A stretch of 64,000 nt of DNA from assembly GCA_964590135.1 (NCBI GenBank), contig CAZPVX010000019.1, positions 1-64,000 of the forward strand, in the 5' to 3' direction. Made by a program: the position numbers and the translations under genes. This document shows positions 1-9,164 of the stretch, in pieces. The stretch is from JBDHWI01 sp964590135 (GTDB lineage: Bacteria; Chloroflexota; Anaerolineae; J036; Brachytrichaceae). A model generated the notes under the pieces. That model saw nothing but the letters and a program-made list of their open reading frames with translations, ran no database searches and was not told the origin of the DNA. Every line of letters starts with the position of its first letter. Position 1 is the stretch's first letter.

Positions 1-27
1 AAAAAATGGACTTTTTATTCCGGCCCG

Positions 28-323
28 TTGTGGACTTTTCTCGCCGGCCTTGACAATCATCAGTGTTGGCGACCCGAAGCGACGCCATCCCGCGCCGTTA
101 TTACTATGCTGCACGGCAACTTTGCGCAAAGTGGTTGGTACATGAATTTGCCCAACCATGAGGTGCCGCGTGGGTATGCGGTGTACGCATTTGACCGCCG
201 TGGCTGGGGGCGCTCCTTCGGACAGCGCGGCAGATCGATGCGCTCGACACAGGTGTTCTGGCCGGCGCCGACCCTGAGACGTTCACCGCTAACACCTGTC
301 CAAGCGGCGTAGATGCCCAGTAA
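28..323 (+). pseudogene. alpha/beta-hydrolase fragment, frameshifted and truncated
   Basis: Translation from a TTG at 28 gives a recognisable N-terminal part of an alpha/beta hydrolase of the monoacylglycerol-lipase/S33 kind: the oxyanion-type segment MLHGNFAQSGWYMNLP followed by VYAFDRRGWGRS. Similarity stops near base 232, before the nucleophile elbow, so catalytic Ser, Asp and His are all missing. A different frame (231-323) then reads about 30 plausible residues ending TAA at 321. This suggests that two reading frames were joined by a deletion. An ATG at 6 opens yet another frame, also consistent with a frameshift. The remnant lies directly upstream of another truncated gene. It cannot be functional as read. 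Confidence 0.55.
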
Positions 324-337
324 ATGGAGAGATGAAT

Positions 338-694
338 ATGCAACAGGAACAGCCCTTAACCCAACAGCAAGAATCCATCGCGGTCATTGCGGCGTTTGCC
401 GCGGCGGGCAACCTGTCACAGCTCAATGCGGCTTTGCAGCAAGGGCTGGATGCAAGGCTCACCATCAGTGATTGTCGAGAGGTGTTGGTGCAGATGTATG
501 CCTATGCCGGTTTTCCGCGCAGTCTCAACGCGCTCGGTGAACTGATGAAAGCACTCGACGAACGCAAGCAACGCGGCATTCAGCACGCGCCCGGCCGTGC
601 GCCGAGCCATCCCATTCCCCAAGGGGAGGCACTGCTGGTCGCCGGCGCTGTGAGCATCGTCAGTGACTGCAGGGGATGTGGAACGATGGCTTGA
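338..694 (+). pseudogene. carboxymuconolactone decarboxylase family protein, 3' truncated
   Basis: The first 100 or so residues match the carboxymuconolactone decarboxylase (CMD/AhpD-like) family, including the segment EVLVQMYAYAGFPRSLNAL and the linker PSHPIPQGEALLVAG. The family is usually around 250 residues with two CMD domains. Here homology ends near base 644 and the last 16 residues look random, so the second domain is lost. The start at 338 is chosen because GGAG lies about 8 bases upstream; the ATG at 332 is too close to it. The truncation point falls just before the 3' end of the opposing lytic transglycosylase gene. Probably a remnant of a small oxidoreductase/hydrolase operon. Confidence 0.6.
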
Positions 695-731
695 CACGCT
701 CGGTTGCGTGATGCCGGCGTTGCGAAAATCC

Positions 732-3200
732 CTACTCGCCGCCATACAGGCGATGATAGATGGCGTAATTGGCGGCGATGGTGCGAATGTAGCGCTGCGT
801 CTCCTCGAAGTTGATCGACGCGAAGAACACATCGGGGTCGCCGGCGCTGCGCTCTTTCCAAATCAAGCTGTTGCCGGCGCCGCCGTTGTAGGCAGCCAGC
901 GCGGCATACAGATCGCCGTTGAAGAAGCGGCGCTGTTTGTTCAGGTAATGCGTGCCGAAGCGCACGCTGACGTAGGGCTTCTGCAAATCCGCAGTGGTGT
1001 ATCCCTCCGGCCAGTTCAAATCGCCGTGAATTTCCTGCCCCGTCGAAGGGATCACTTGCATCAAGCCGTTGGCTGCGGCAAACGATTCCGCAAATGGCTC
1101 GAACAGGCTTTCCTGCCGGATGAGCGAGAAAATGAGCAGCGGATCGAGGCCCATCTCGTTTGCGTGTTGCATCACCAGGTCGGCGTAATACGTCGGGTAA
1201 ATCAGCCTGGCAATGAACGCCGGCAGCTTCGAAGGCGTCTTTGCCGGCGAGAGCCGCATCAGCGTGTCCGCTGCCGCGATGGATTGACGATACAGCCCGA
1301 TGTCGCGGAAGTGCAGCGCAAGCTGATACTGCGCCAGTGCGTCTTGTGCCAGCGCCACGCGCAACGTCTCAAATTCATCCACCGCTTCGGCCTTGAAGCC
1401 AAGCCGCCACAGTTCGCTGCCGCGCGCGAAGCGCAGGTCGCTGCGAATGTCATCGCGCAGGTCGCGCACGTTCACTGTCGTGCTGAGGTTGAGCCAACTG
1501 CGCAGCCATGACTCGGCATCTGACTGTTCAGAAGCGTCGTCCTCGCTCCCAACTGCACTCCTTGAGAGAGGGGGGAGTGAGAGCGGCGCGCGATTCGGAT
1601 CGCTCAATAACTCTGCTGCGCGCGCGGCTTCGTATGAATCCGGCGCAGCCTCAACGAGGCTCTTTAAGGTGGCTGTGCCGCTTGGCGCGTTGCCGGCGGC
1701 GATCTGCGCCTTGCCCAGCCACAGTTGCGCCAACAGCGCCGGCGATTGCGCGGAGAATCTCCGCAGCAGCGTCTGCGTGGTGGAGATGACATTGTCGAAC
1801 TGGCCGAGGCGATATTGCAGGCTGGCGGCGCGCGCCAATGCCTCTGCGCCGCGCTCCTGATTGAGTTGCAAGGCGTCTGCGGCGAGATATGCCTGCGCCG
1901 CTTCATTCACCAGATCGGCATTGCGCGCGAACTGTTGCGCCACTGCGAACATCGCCTCCGCGCCGGCACTGCTGGCCGGCGCAGTTTCGACCAGTTGTGC
2001 GAAGGTCAGTCTGGCATTTTCAAGGTCGTTCGCATTCGCGTAATACTTCGCCTTTTCGGCCAGCGCCTGCGCCACCGCCGGCGCGTCACCCGCATTCGCC
2101 GCAATGGTCTGATCCCAGTTGCGCAGCGCATCCGCCGGACTGCCCAACTTCAGGTAGTTCAGGCCAGCCCAATAGCGCACATCATTCGCGCGGTCAGGGT
2201 ACAGCACAATGGCGCGGCGAAAGGCGTCGCGCGCGGCTTCATATAGTCCGTTGTGATAGCCGATGATGCCGCGCTGCAACTCATCGACCGGCTGGCCGGC
2301 ATTTATCAGCGCAGTGACGGCCTGCGCGGCTTGCGGCGTTTTGGGAAACAGCGCCATGATCTCGCTCATGCGCTGATGCGCGGCGGTGACATTGCCGGCG
2401 GCCAGCAGCACCTGCGCGCTCTCCCACAGGATGCGCGCGCGGTAGCTTGCGTTTTGCGCGCGGCTCAGGATGAGGTCGTACTGTTCCAGCGCCGCCGGGA
2501 AGTCGCCCAGCATCTGATTTGCCAGCGCGATCTTTTCGCGGCGCGCAAACTCCTGCGAGACGTTCGGCGCGCCATCGAGGCTGGCTTGCAAAAAGGGCAG
2601 CGCGGTGGTGATCTGCTGGCTGTTCAGCAGCGCATCACCGATCCACAGGTTCAGCCAGGGCGTCAGCACCGAGCCAGCGCTGAGCGCTGCCGAGAAATTG
2701 GCCGTTGCGGCAAGCGCATCGCCGGCGAGTTGCATGGCGCGCCCCGTCAGCAAGTGCGCTTCGCGCTGAAGTGCTTGGGAATCTGGGCTTGCCGGCTGGC
2801 TGTTGCGCAAAGGCGCGAGCGCATCGATGGCAGCGCGCGCTGCGTTGTTGGCAATATGCCACTGGCCGATGTTGAGCTGCGCTTGTAGTGTCTGCTCGCT
2901 CGCCGGCGCAAACGCTGCCAGCGCCTGTTGCTCAAGCTGAATGGCGCGCGCATAGTCGCCGTCAAACGCGGCGTGTTGCGCAGCGCTGCTCAACTGCGCT
3001 GCGCTGGGCGTGGGAGTGGGCGCCGGCGTCGGCGTAGACGTGGGCTGCGGTGTGGACGACGCAAAGATCGTCGGCGTGATGGGCAGTGCAGTCGGCGTGA
3101 TCGTCGGCGTTGGTTCGCTGTTGCACCCAGCGACGCTGAACAGCGCGACAGTCAGCACCGCCGCCAGGCTGCGCCGGCCAAGGCGCGATGAATCCGGCAT
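732..3200 (-). CDS. TPR-repeat lytic transglycosylase lipoprotein (Slt70-like)
   Basis: An 822-residue protein with a lipoprotein signal (lipobox VAGC near residue 26), a Thr/Pro-rich linker, a long alpha-helical region of tetratricopeptide-like repeats (about residues 75-560), and a C-terminal SLT domain. The SLT domain has the catalytic-Glu motif LIRQESLFEP, then ANGLMQVIPSTG and AALAAYNGG, all standard for goose-type lytic transglycosylases. The expected role is cleavage of peptidoglycan glycan strands to 1,6-anhydro products at the outer face of the membrane, in wall turnover. The domain order resembles Slt70. A TAGACT hexamer lies 9 bases upstream of the ATG with no clear Shine-Dalgarno site. 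Confidence 0.9.
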   Translation of the reverse strand: MPDSSRLGRRSLAAVLTVALFSVAGCNSEPTPTITPTALPITPTIFASSTPQPTSTPTPAPTPTPSAAQLSSAAQHAAFDGDYARAIQLEQQALAAFAPASEQTLQAQLNIGQWHIANNAARAAIDALAPLRNSQPASPDSQALQREAHLLTGRAMQLAGDALAATANFSAALSAGSVLTPWLNLWIGDALLNSQQITTALPFLQASLDGAPNVSQEFARREKIALANQMLGDFPAALEQYDLILSRAQNASYRARILWESAQVLLAAGNVTAAHQRMSEIMALFPKTPQAAQAVTALINAGQPVDELQRGIIGYHNGLYEAARDAFRRAIVLYPDRANDVRYWAGLNYLKLGSPADALRNWDQTIAANAGDAPAVAQALAEKAKYYANANDLENARLTFAQLVETAPASSAGAEAMFAVAQQFARNADLVNEAAQAYLAADALQLNQERGAEALARAASLQYRLGQFDNVISTTQTLLRRFSAQSPALLAQLWLGKAQIAAGNAPSGTATLKSLVEAAPDSYEAARAAELLSDPNRAPLSLPPLSRSAVGSEDDASEQSDAESWLRSWLNLSTTVNVRDLRDDIRSDLRFARGSELWRLGFKAEAVDEFETLRVALAQDALAQYQLALHFRDIGLYRQSIAAADTLMRLSPAKTPSKLPAFIARLIYPTYYADLVMQHANEMGLDPLLIFSLIRQESLFEPFAESFAAANGLMQVIPSTGQEIHGDLNWPEGYTTADLQKPYVSVRFGTHYLNKQRRFFNGDLYAALAAYNGGAGNSLIWKERSAGDPDVFFASINFEETQRYIRTIAANYAIYHRLYGGE

Positions 3201-3209
3201 TCCACGCTC

Positions 3210-3215
3210 AGTCTA
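3210..3215 (-). promoter_or_regulatory. -10-like hexamer TAGACT before the lytic transglycosylase
   Basis: On the minus strand TAGACT ends 9 bases before the start codon, and no SD site intervenes. One of a series of close-set -10-like hexamers in this window. Confidence 0.4.
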
Positions 3216-3306
3216 TCATGCGCCCTTTTACGGCCGGCATGCGCGTAACCTACGCTTGGCTGAGCGCGTAGGCGACGGCTTGTTCAAGGCGTTGAAGCGA
3301 GGTTGA

Positions 3307-6144
3307 TTACGCCAACAGCGCCCTTGCTTCCTGCAAGTCGGCCGTGTCGAAGCCTTCGGTGAACCAGCCGTAGACTTCGGTCAGAACAGCGTGCGCCTCG
3401 GTGCGCTTGTGTTCATTGCGCCCTTGCCACAAGCGCACCAGCGCCATCGCCGCGCGTAACTCCAGCGACCTGGCGCCTTGCCCTTTCGCGAGCTCCAGTG
3501 AGCGCCGATACCACGCCTCGGCCTCTTCCGCCGAGCCGGACAGCGCAAGGGCACAGTCGCCCTTCAGCTTGAGCAGATGCGCGCTCCAATACTTGTTGCC
3601 CGTCTCATCGGCGAAGGCCAGGGCCGCACTGACTTCATCGTCGGCTTCCCTGAGCTCGCCAGAAAGCATCAGCGTTTCGGCGAGCAAGGCGCGCCAGTAC
3701 GGTTCGAACATGCGGATGCCTCGCTCTCGATGAACGTCCACACTTTCTCTTACCAATCGCACACCTGAGCTTGCATCGCCACACTGCGCCTGCACCCAAC
3801 CGCGATACATGTTTGCAGCGCGAATGTAAAAAGGGTATTCGTGTTTCGTGCTGATCTGCATCAATTCTTCGCTCATCTGACGCACGCCAGCGATGTCGCG
3901 CAAATATGTATACAACATGGCGAAAAAATCAAATGCGGAAAAGCGACCCCATGACTGGCTGTGCGCATGGGCAATCACCAACAGCTCGCTCATCTTGGCG
4001 CGCGCTTGATCAGGAAAGCCCAGCATCCACAGGCATTTGGCTAGCCGTATCTGGGGCTGCCGCGGCAAATCCCCGACAAGCCATATCGTGCTTGATCGAG
4101 ATGTATCGAAATGTTCAAGGCACTCGTGAAATAACAACCGTGCGCGCTCAAATTCACCAAAGTGATACAGTGATGTAGCGTGATTGTAGGTTGTCTTCGC
4201 AAGCAATGCGGGATCGCCGGCGATTTGAGTGATAGGCAATGCTAATTTATCGTAGTCGTGCGCTGCTCGCCACTGACCACGGTTGCGATTAACGGTGGCC
4301 AATGAATGCAATGCTTCCCCCTGCTGAAACAGAGAACCATACTTGGTTGCCAGCAGGTGGCTGTTGAGCCAGGCATCTCCAACCGGTTTGCTGGCCCAGT
4401 CGTGTATCACAATGCGAGCGAAACCCAATTCTTGCCACAGGTCAATCTCGGCTGCGCGAAACGCCGGATTGTCCGGCGCCATGCGCGTAACCTCGATTGC
4501 CTTCTCGAGATAACGCGTGACCTCGCTGTGCGCATACAGCCGCCTCGCCACGCCAGCAGCCTGTCGAAAGCAGGCGAGCGCCTTTTCCAGTGAGCCAGCT
4601 TGTCGGTAGTGCTCTCCCAACTCGCCGGCAACCGCATCGAGATGATCGGCATGAATCGTCTCCAGGGCTTGCGCCACATGGCCATGCAACACGCGCCGCC
4701 TGTTCGGCGCGATCTCGGCGTAGGCTACGTCGCGAATGCGGTCGTGGCCGAAGTCAAAGTCGTAATGAATGTTGTCCTGCTCGCGCAAGAGTCGCCGCTG
4801 CAAAAGTTCATCCGCGCCCTGCGCCGCTGTCGCTTCGTCTCGTCCGCTGGCCTGTGCCAGCAGCTTTAGCGTGAACGCGCGGCCAATCACAGCGCCGAGT
4901 TCGGCCACAGCGTGCGCCTTCGGCGTAAGCTGGGCCAAGCGGTGCTGGATCACGGCATAGACCCTGGGCGGGAGCGCGACAGTGGGCTGCTTTGAGGGGA
5001 CGGCGGCAATGCCATTTTGCAGTTCGGGCCGAGACCGAACGCTTTCAATCGCAAACAGCGGATTGCCGGCGGATTCGTGGAACAGTTGCGCAGCCACGTT
5101 TGAATCCAGCTCATGTCGCGCCACCGCTGCACCCAGCCTCGCCGTCTCGGTTTCGCTCAACGGCGCGAGCGGCATGAGCGTCAGTTGCCCATCTCGCGCC
5201 AGGTCGCGCCACAGCTTGTGGAGTGGGTGATCGGCTTCCAATTCTGCGTCGCGCACTGTCCCAACGATGAGAAAAATGAGATGCGGCGCAGCGCCCAACA
5301 GGTATTGCAGCCACTCCAACGTCTCGAAGTCGCACCATTGCAAATCGTCCAACACCAGCAAGAGCGGGCGGCCTCGGCTGGAACTGAAGGCGCGCACCAG
5401 CGCCTCGTACAAATTCTTGCGCTGCCAGCGCTCGGTCAGAGGCTGCGGCGGGGCAAGATTCGTATCTTCGCTCAACAGCTCGGGCAACAGGCGCGCCAAC
5501 TCACTGCGCCACACGGCATCCAGCGCGCTCACCCCATCGGCCAGCGCCGGGCTGCGCAGCCAATCGGCCAACGGCGCATAGGCCAACCGCCCTTCGAGGG
5601 CGTAGGCGCGGGTGCGGGCGGCGATGTGACCTTGACCATGAACCTCGGCCAGCAGTTCCTCGGCCAGGCGCGTCTTACCGATGCCGGCATCGCCGGTGAT
5701 GCAAACGAAATGCGCCTGGCCTCGCGATGCTTGGTTCCAGGCAGCGCGCAATTGCTCCAACTCAGCGCGCCGTCCGACCAGAGGAAATTCGGATGTGACG
5801 GGCAGAGGTGTCAGGCGCGGCTCGAACGCCGGCTGCTTCGGTCTTGATCGCAATGCTTGAGTGAGCGCCGCCTCAACCGAACTGTTGCCATTCAGCGCTG
5901 CCATGCCGGCCGCGGTCAGCATCGCATTCGCCTCGTTGAGCGTGACCAGCGCGCCCTGCTTGTGCAGCCAGCCGATGATCGCCACGACGCGTTCGCGCGC
6001 CTGCGGGCCGGTCAGCCGCTGGCCCTTGCACATGGCGCTGACGACCGCCGGCGGTTGCAAGATGCCGGCGGCCAGCTTGCTCTGGCTAAGGCTGTGCTTG
6101 CGGTGCAAATGCTGGCTGACCAAGTCACCGAAAAGGTGGCTCAT
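3307..6144 (-). CDS. STAND-type ATPase regulator: N-terminal HTH-like domain, AAA_16 NTPase, TPR C-terminus
   Basis: A 945-residue protein. The N-terminal 100 residues resemble a lambda-repressor-like helix-turn-helix (QSKLAAGILQPPAVVSAMCKG). Next comes an AAA_16/STAND NTPase with Walker A GDAGIGKTRL (around residue 150) and Walker B LLLVLDDLQWCD. The C-terminal half is alpha-helical TPR-like repeats. STAND proteins usually act as ligand-responsive transcriptional switches; the ligand is unknown. The ATG at 6144 is preceded by GAGGGG at good spacing. The gene is divergent from the sulfite oxidase gene, with an 18-bp palindrome in the shared intergenic region. A broken copy of its N-terminus lies at 9165-9344. 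No C-terminal LuxR helix-turn-helix is seen. Confidence 0.8.
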   Translation of the reverse strand: MSHLFGDLVSQHLHRKHSLSQSKLAAGILQPPAVVSAMCKGQRLTGPQARERVVAIIGWLHKQGALVTLNEANAMLTAAGMAALNGNSSVEAALTQALRSRPKQPAFEPRLTPLPVTSEFPLVGRRAELEQLRAAWNQASRGQAHFVCITGDAGIGKTRLAEELLAEVHGQGHIAARTRAYALEGRLAYAPLADWLRSPALADGVSALDAVWRSELARLLPELLSEDTNLAPPQPLTERWQRKNLYEALVRAFSSSRGRPLLLVLDDLQWCDFETLEWLQYLLGAAPHLIFLIVGTVRDAELEADHPLHKLWRDLARDGQLTLMPLAPLSETETARLGAAVARHELDSNVAAQLFHESAGNPLFAIESVRSRPELQNGIAAVPSKQPTVALPPRVYAVIQHRLAQLTPKAHAVAELGAVIGRAFTLKLLAQASGRDEATAAQGADELLQRRLLREQDNIHYDFDFGHDRIRDVAYAEIAPNRRRVLHGHVAQALETIHADHLDAVAGELGEHYRQAGSLEKALACFRQAAGVARRLYAHSEVTRYLEKAIEVTRMAPDNPAFRAAEIDLWQELGFARIVIHDWASKPVGDAWLNSHLLATKYGSLFQQGEALHSLATVNRNRGQWRAAHDYDKLALPITQIAGDPALLAKTTYNHATSLYHFGEFERARLLFHECLEHFDTSRSSTIWLVGDLPRQPQIRLAKCLWMLGFPDQARAKMSELLVIAHAHSQSWGRFSAFDFFAMLYTYLRDIAGVRQMSEELMQISTKHEYPFYIRAANMYRGWVQAQCGDASSGVRLVRESVDVHRERGIRMFEPYWRALLAETLMLSGELREADDEVSAALAFADETGNKYWSAHLLKLKGDCALALSGSAEEAEAWYRRSLELAKGQGARSLELRAAMALVRLWQGRNEHKRTEAHAVLTEVYGWFTEGFDTADLQEARALLA

Positions 6145-6174
6145 GATGCGCCCCTCAGACCGTAAAGGTCTCCC

Positions 6175-6192
6175 AAAACTGATAACAGTTTT
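6175..6192. promoter_or_regulatory. 18-bp palindrome AAAACTG-N4-CAGTTTT in divergent promoter region
   Basis: Perfect 7-bp arms around ATAA, located between the divergent STAND regulator and the sulfite-oxidase-family gene. Its placement suits an operator. It could instead form a small hairpin in the regulator's 5' leader. Confidence 0.45.
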
Positions 6193-6317
6193 CGCAGAAA
6201 ACGGCTTGCTTTGAACAACCGCGATTATCCATCATTCGAACACACAGCGCGGCATCCGTAAAGGGTGCGGCGCGCATCGCCATTTTGTGAACCGGATTGG
6301 TCAAAAGGAGGCCCTGA

Positions 6318-7493
6318 ATGCACACAGATACACGGACCGTCTCGCGTCGAGCTGCCTTGGCACAGTTGGCAGGCGGCAGCGTCGCTGCCGCTGGATGGGC
6401 GCTGCTGCATCGGAACGTGGCGCATGCGCGTCCACTACAGGCCGGCGCCGAAGTGATCCCGTGGCTTGATCAGCCGGCCGAGAATCCCGTGCCGCAGATC
6501 ATCGCCAACCAACAGGTGTGGGAAGACCTCGATTCGTGGATTACGCCCAATGACAAATTCTTCAGCATTGCCCACTACAACCGGCCCACGATCGACGCCA
6601 AGAAGTGGCAACTGAGTGTGGGAGGGCTGGTCAAGAAGCCGTTGACGCTGACGCTGGATCAGCTCAAGGCGAGGCCACGGCAGGAGGTGACCTATACGCT
6701 GGAATGCTCCGGCAACACCGGCTTGCCGTTCTTTTGGGGTGGGATCGGCAACGCCAAATGGGCCGGCACGCCGCTCGCGCCGATCCTCAAAGAGGCAGGT
6801 GTGCTAGACAAAGGCATCGAAGTGGTGTTCTGGGGCAGCGACGCCGGCGAGGAGACCGTGCGCGACGTCAAGATGACGCAGAACTTCGCCCGCAGCATGT
6901 CACTCCAGGACGCGATGAACCCGAACAATCTGCTGGCCTATGAGATGAACGGCGCGCCGCTCCCGCCGGACAACGGCTTCCCGTTGCGGCTGATCGCGCC
7001 GGGCTGGTATGGCATCGCCAACGTCAAGTGGCTCAAGGGCATCGAGGTGCGCGATACGCGTTTCATGAATCGCTTCATGGCGCGCGACTACGTGACGATC
7101 CGCAAGGAAGAGCGCAAAGGCAGCGAGCCGGTGTGGGCCGAGACCTCGGTCGGTCGGGCATTGTTGAAGTCGGCCCCGGCGCGGGTGGTGCGGCAGGACG
7201 GCAAGGTGCGGATCGAGGGCGCGGCCTGGGGTGCGCCGATCAAGCAGGTCGAGGTGAAGATCGATAGCGGGCCGTGGCAGCACGCGGCGCTCGATATGAG
7301 CCAGAAGGGTGACTTCGCGTGGACGTTCTGGACGTTGGACTGGCCGAATCCCAAGGCCGGCGAGCACACCGTCACTACGCGCGCCACCGACAAGCAGGGC
7401 AACGTTCAGCCGGCGGCTGACGACCCGCTTATCGCCAACAAGCAGACTTACTGGGAGAGCAACGGGCAGATCACGCGCAAGGTCAAAATCTAG
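6318..7493 (+). CDS. Tat-exported sulfite oxidase-family molybdoenzyme
   Basis: 391 residues with a twin-arginine signal (VSRRAALAQLAGG) followed by a hydrophobic stretch. The mature part is an oxidoreductase molybdopterin-binding domain: the molybdenum-ligand Cys sits in TLECSGNTG near residue 131, and GWYGIANVKWLKGIEV is characteristic of sulfite oxidase/SorA-like proteins. The C-terminal third matches the Mo-co dimerisation domain. The protein should be exported folded with its cofactor and oxidise a small anion, plausibly sulfite; the electron acceptor is not encoded next to it. A strong SD site (AAGGAGG) precedes the ATG. The gene is divergent from the STAND regulator, which may control it. 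Substrate is inferred from family only. Confidence 0.85.
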   Translation: MHTDTRTVSRRAALAQLAGGSVAAAGWALLHRNVAHARPLQAGAEVIPWLDQPAENPVPQIIANQQVWEDLDSWITPNDKFFSIAHYNRPTIDAKKWQLSVGGLVKKPLTLTLDQLKARPRQEVTYTLECSGNTGLPFFWGGIGNAKWAGTPLAPILKEAGVLDKGIEVVFWGSDAGEETVRDVKMTQNFARSMSLQDAMNPNNLLAYEMNGAPLPPDNGFPLRLIAPGWYGIANVKWLKGIEVRDTRFMNRFMARDYVTIRKEERKGSEPVWAETSVGRALLKSAPARVVRQDGKVRIEGAAWGAPIKQVEVKIDSGPWQHAALDMSQKGDFAWTFWTLDWPNPKAGEHTVTTRATDKQGNVQPAADDPLIANKQTYWESNGQITRKVKI

Positions 7494-7511
7494 CCAAATT
7501 CAGAGGGGGGT

Positions 7512-7547
7512 GCGAAGGTCTGGGTGTTCATGCATCCGGACCTTCGC
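7512..7547 (+). terminator. 12-bp inverted repeat after the sulfite oxidase gene
   Basis: GCGAAGGTCTGG and CCGGACCTTCGC pair over 12 positions (one G-T) around a 12-base loop, starting 18 bases after the stop codon. There is no T-run, so this is a stem-loop of uncertain function, perhaps a weak or factor-dependent terminator. Confidence 0.4.
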
Positions 7548-7556
7548 GCAGCGTGT

Positions 7557-7967
7557 ATGGTGCAAGTCATCGCAGCATTCTTGCTGCCGCTCAAGGGCGC
7601 GCATCGTCCTCAGCCGCCACATCGAGTCAGCATCGTCGCCGTCTGGCGCGAGGCGCTATCCACGTTCAGCGCCCACTCCGTGGTGATGCTGTCTTGCGCA
7701 CTGATCGGTTTCACGGCGCCGGTCATCCTCGGCAACCTGTTCGACACCGGCGCCAAGTTGTCCGAGTATGCCCACACGCGCGCCGTCGTGACGTTATACG
7801 ACAGGCCACCGCTTGCAGCGTTGCTCATCCAAGCCGGCCTGGGCATGCTCAGTTTGACCTTTGCGCGCGGCCTCATCACATGGCTGACTTTGTTCGGCAG
7901 GCAGCGCTCTGAAGACGGCTCTGCACATGGGAACTTCGGCGCAGCGTATGGAAAACACGCTCGATAG
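7557..7967 (+). pseudogene. truncated tandem copy of the downstream membrane-protein gene
   Basis: The encoded 136 residues align with the first third of the protein at 8005-9144. Both share a VWREA/IWGEA start, two membrane segments, the segment YDRPPLAALLIQAGL versus YDRPAPLAWLIQIAL, and FARGLITW versus FARGVITC. This copy then diverges and stops at 7967. The remaining 240 residues are missing. A near-identical nucleotide string (CTTCGCGCAGCGTGTATGG and CTTCGGCGCAGCGTATGG) lies before each copy, which points to a tandem duplication with decay of the first copy. It could still be expressed as a short membrane protein. Confidence 0.55.
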
Positions 7968-7972
7968 GCATG

Positions 7973-7990
7973 CTGCCGTGATAACGGCAG
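7973..7990 (+). other. hairpin CTGCCGT-GATA-ACGGCAG in the leader of the membrane-protein gene
   Basis: A perfect 7-bp stem with a 4-base loop ends just before the SD site (GAGGGGG) of the gene at 8005. It shares the central TGATAAC with the palindrome at 6175. It may affect translation or bind a regulator. Confidence 0.35.
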
Positions 7991-8004
7991 ACACGAGGGG
8001 GAAT

Positions 8005-9144
8005 ATGAGACAGATTCTTGACAGGCCAACACTGATCGCGCCTGCGCTGCCGCGCTCGCAGGCGGCTGATCAGACGCTTCCAGCACGGCCAACAGCTGAG
8101 AAGCGCGCCGGCCTGGCACAGATTTGGGGCGAGGCCATTCATACGCTAATCGCGCGCCCTGCGCCGATCCTGTGTCTGGGTATGCTCGCCACCTCGGCGC
8201 CGATCATGCTGGGGTTGATCGTGCAGCGGCTCATCAACGTCGAAGCCTATCGCAGCATCGGCATGATCTACTCCCAGGACTACGATCGGCCTGCGCCGCT
8301 GGCATGGTTGATCCAGATCGCGCTGGCGGTGCTGGCGGGAGCGTTCGCGCGCGGCGTCATCACCTGCATCGCCCTGCGCGGCGAGGGGTTGCGTCCGGCC
8401 TGCCAGACGACCCTGACGCGCTTGCCGGCGCTGGTGCTCGGTTCGAGCCTGTATACGGGGCTGGCCGTCGCTGGCGCGGTGTGCGCGCAGGTGTTGCTAG
8501 AGGTGATCGGGCTGGATGGGCAGCGCGTCGGGACGCGCTCGATCACGCCAGCGGGGGCGGCGGCCATCGCCGCCAAGCGCAGCCTCGAGTCGCTGGCGGT
8601 GGACGCATCGCTGCCGGGTGACTGGGTTGACAGCTTGCGCAGCCAAAGCCCATTCGTCAGGCACGCCGAGGTGGAATATGCGCCGGGCTACTACGAGCGC
8701 TTCGAGCGAACGATCGAACCGGTGGACCGCGGCTTCTGGCCAGGCGTGGCGGGCGCAGTCGTCATGCTGCTGGCAGCGCACGTGCTGCTGCGCTTCCGGG
8801 CGGCGACGGCCTTCGAGCGCGGCGGCGCCAACCCGCTTGTCGCGCTGGGTCGCGGCCTCCATCTCGCCGCAGCCCAGTTCGGCGTGGTCGCCGGGCACGG
8901 CCTGCTGCTGCGCGCCGCCATGTGCGCGGCCTGCGCGCTGTTCGTCGTGGGGCCCATCGAACTCAACCGGGCGTTCACCATATCGTTTCTTGTCCAGTAT
9001 CTGGGCATCCCAGATCTACGGGTGACGCTCGAGTCCGTGATGACGGCCGGGCTGGCGCTGGTGTGCGCATTCGTCTGGGCGTTCGAGGCGATCTATGACG
9101 CGCGGTTGTATGCGGCCATGCGACCGGAAGGTTGGATTGGATGA
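8005..9144 (+). CDS. multi-pass membrane protein of unknown function
   Basis: 379 residues from an ATG preceded by GAGGGGG; an upstream in-frame ATG at 7927 lacks such a site and would overlap the truncated copy. Several hydrophobic spans are visible (ILCLGMLATSAPIMLGLIV, LIQIALAVLAGAFARGVI, VLGSSLYTGLAVAGAVCAQ, GVAGAVVMLLAAHVLL and two more near the C-terminus). A polar, probably extracytoplasmic loop lies around residues 180-245. I do not recognise a family. It sits between a sulfite-oxidase-family gene and a secreted two-repeat protein, with a truncated duplicate immediately upstream, so it probably belongs to an accessory envelope cassette. Confidence 0.65.
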   Translation: MRQILDRPTLIAPALPRSQAADQTLPARPTAEKRAGLAQIWGEAIHTLIARPAPILCLGMLATSAPIMLGLIVQRLINVEAYRSIGMIYSQDYDRPAPLAWLIQIALAVLAGAFARGVITCIALRGEGLRPACQTTLTRLPALVLGSSLYTGLAVAGAVCAQVLLEVIGLDGQRVGTRSITPAGAAAIAAKRSLESLAVDASLPGDWVDSLRSQSPFVRHAEVEYAPGYYERFERTIEPVDRGFWPGVAGAVVMLLAAHVLLRFRAATAFERGGANPLVALGRGLHLAAAQFGVVAGHGLLLRAAMCAACALFVVGPIELNRAFTISFLVQYLGIPDLRVTLESVMTAGLALVCAFVWAFEAIYDARLYAAMRPEGWIG

Positions 9145-9164
9145 TTGGCTGAGGAGAGATCCAC

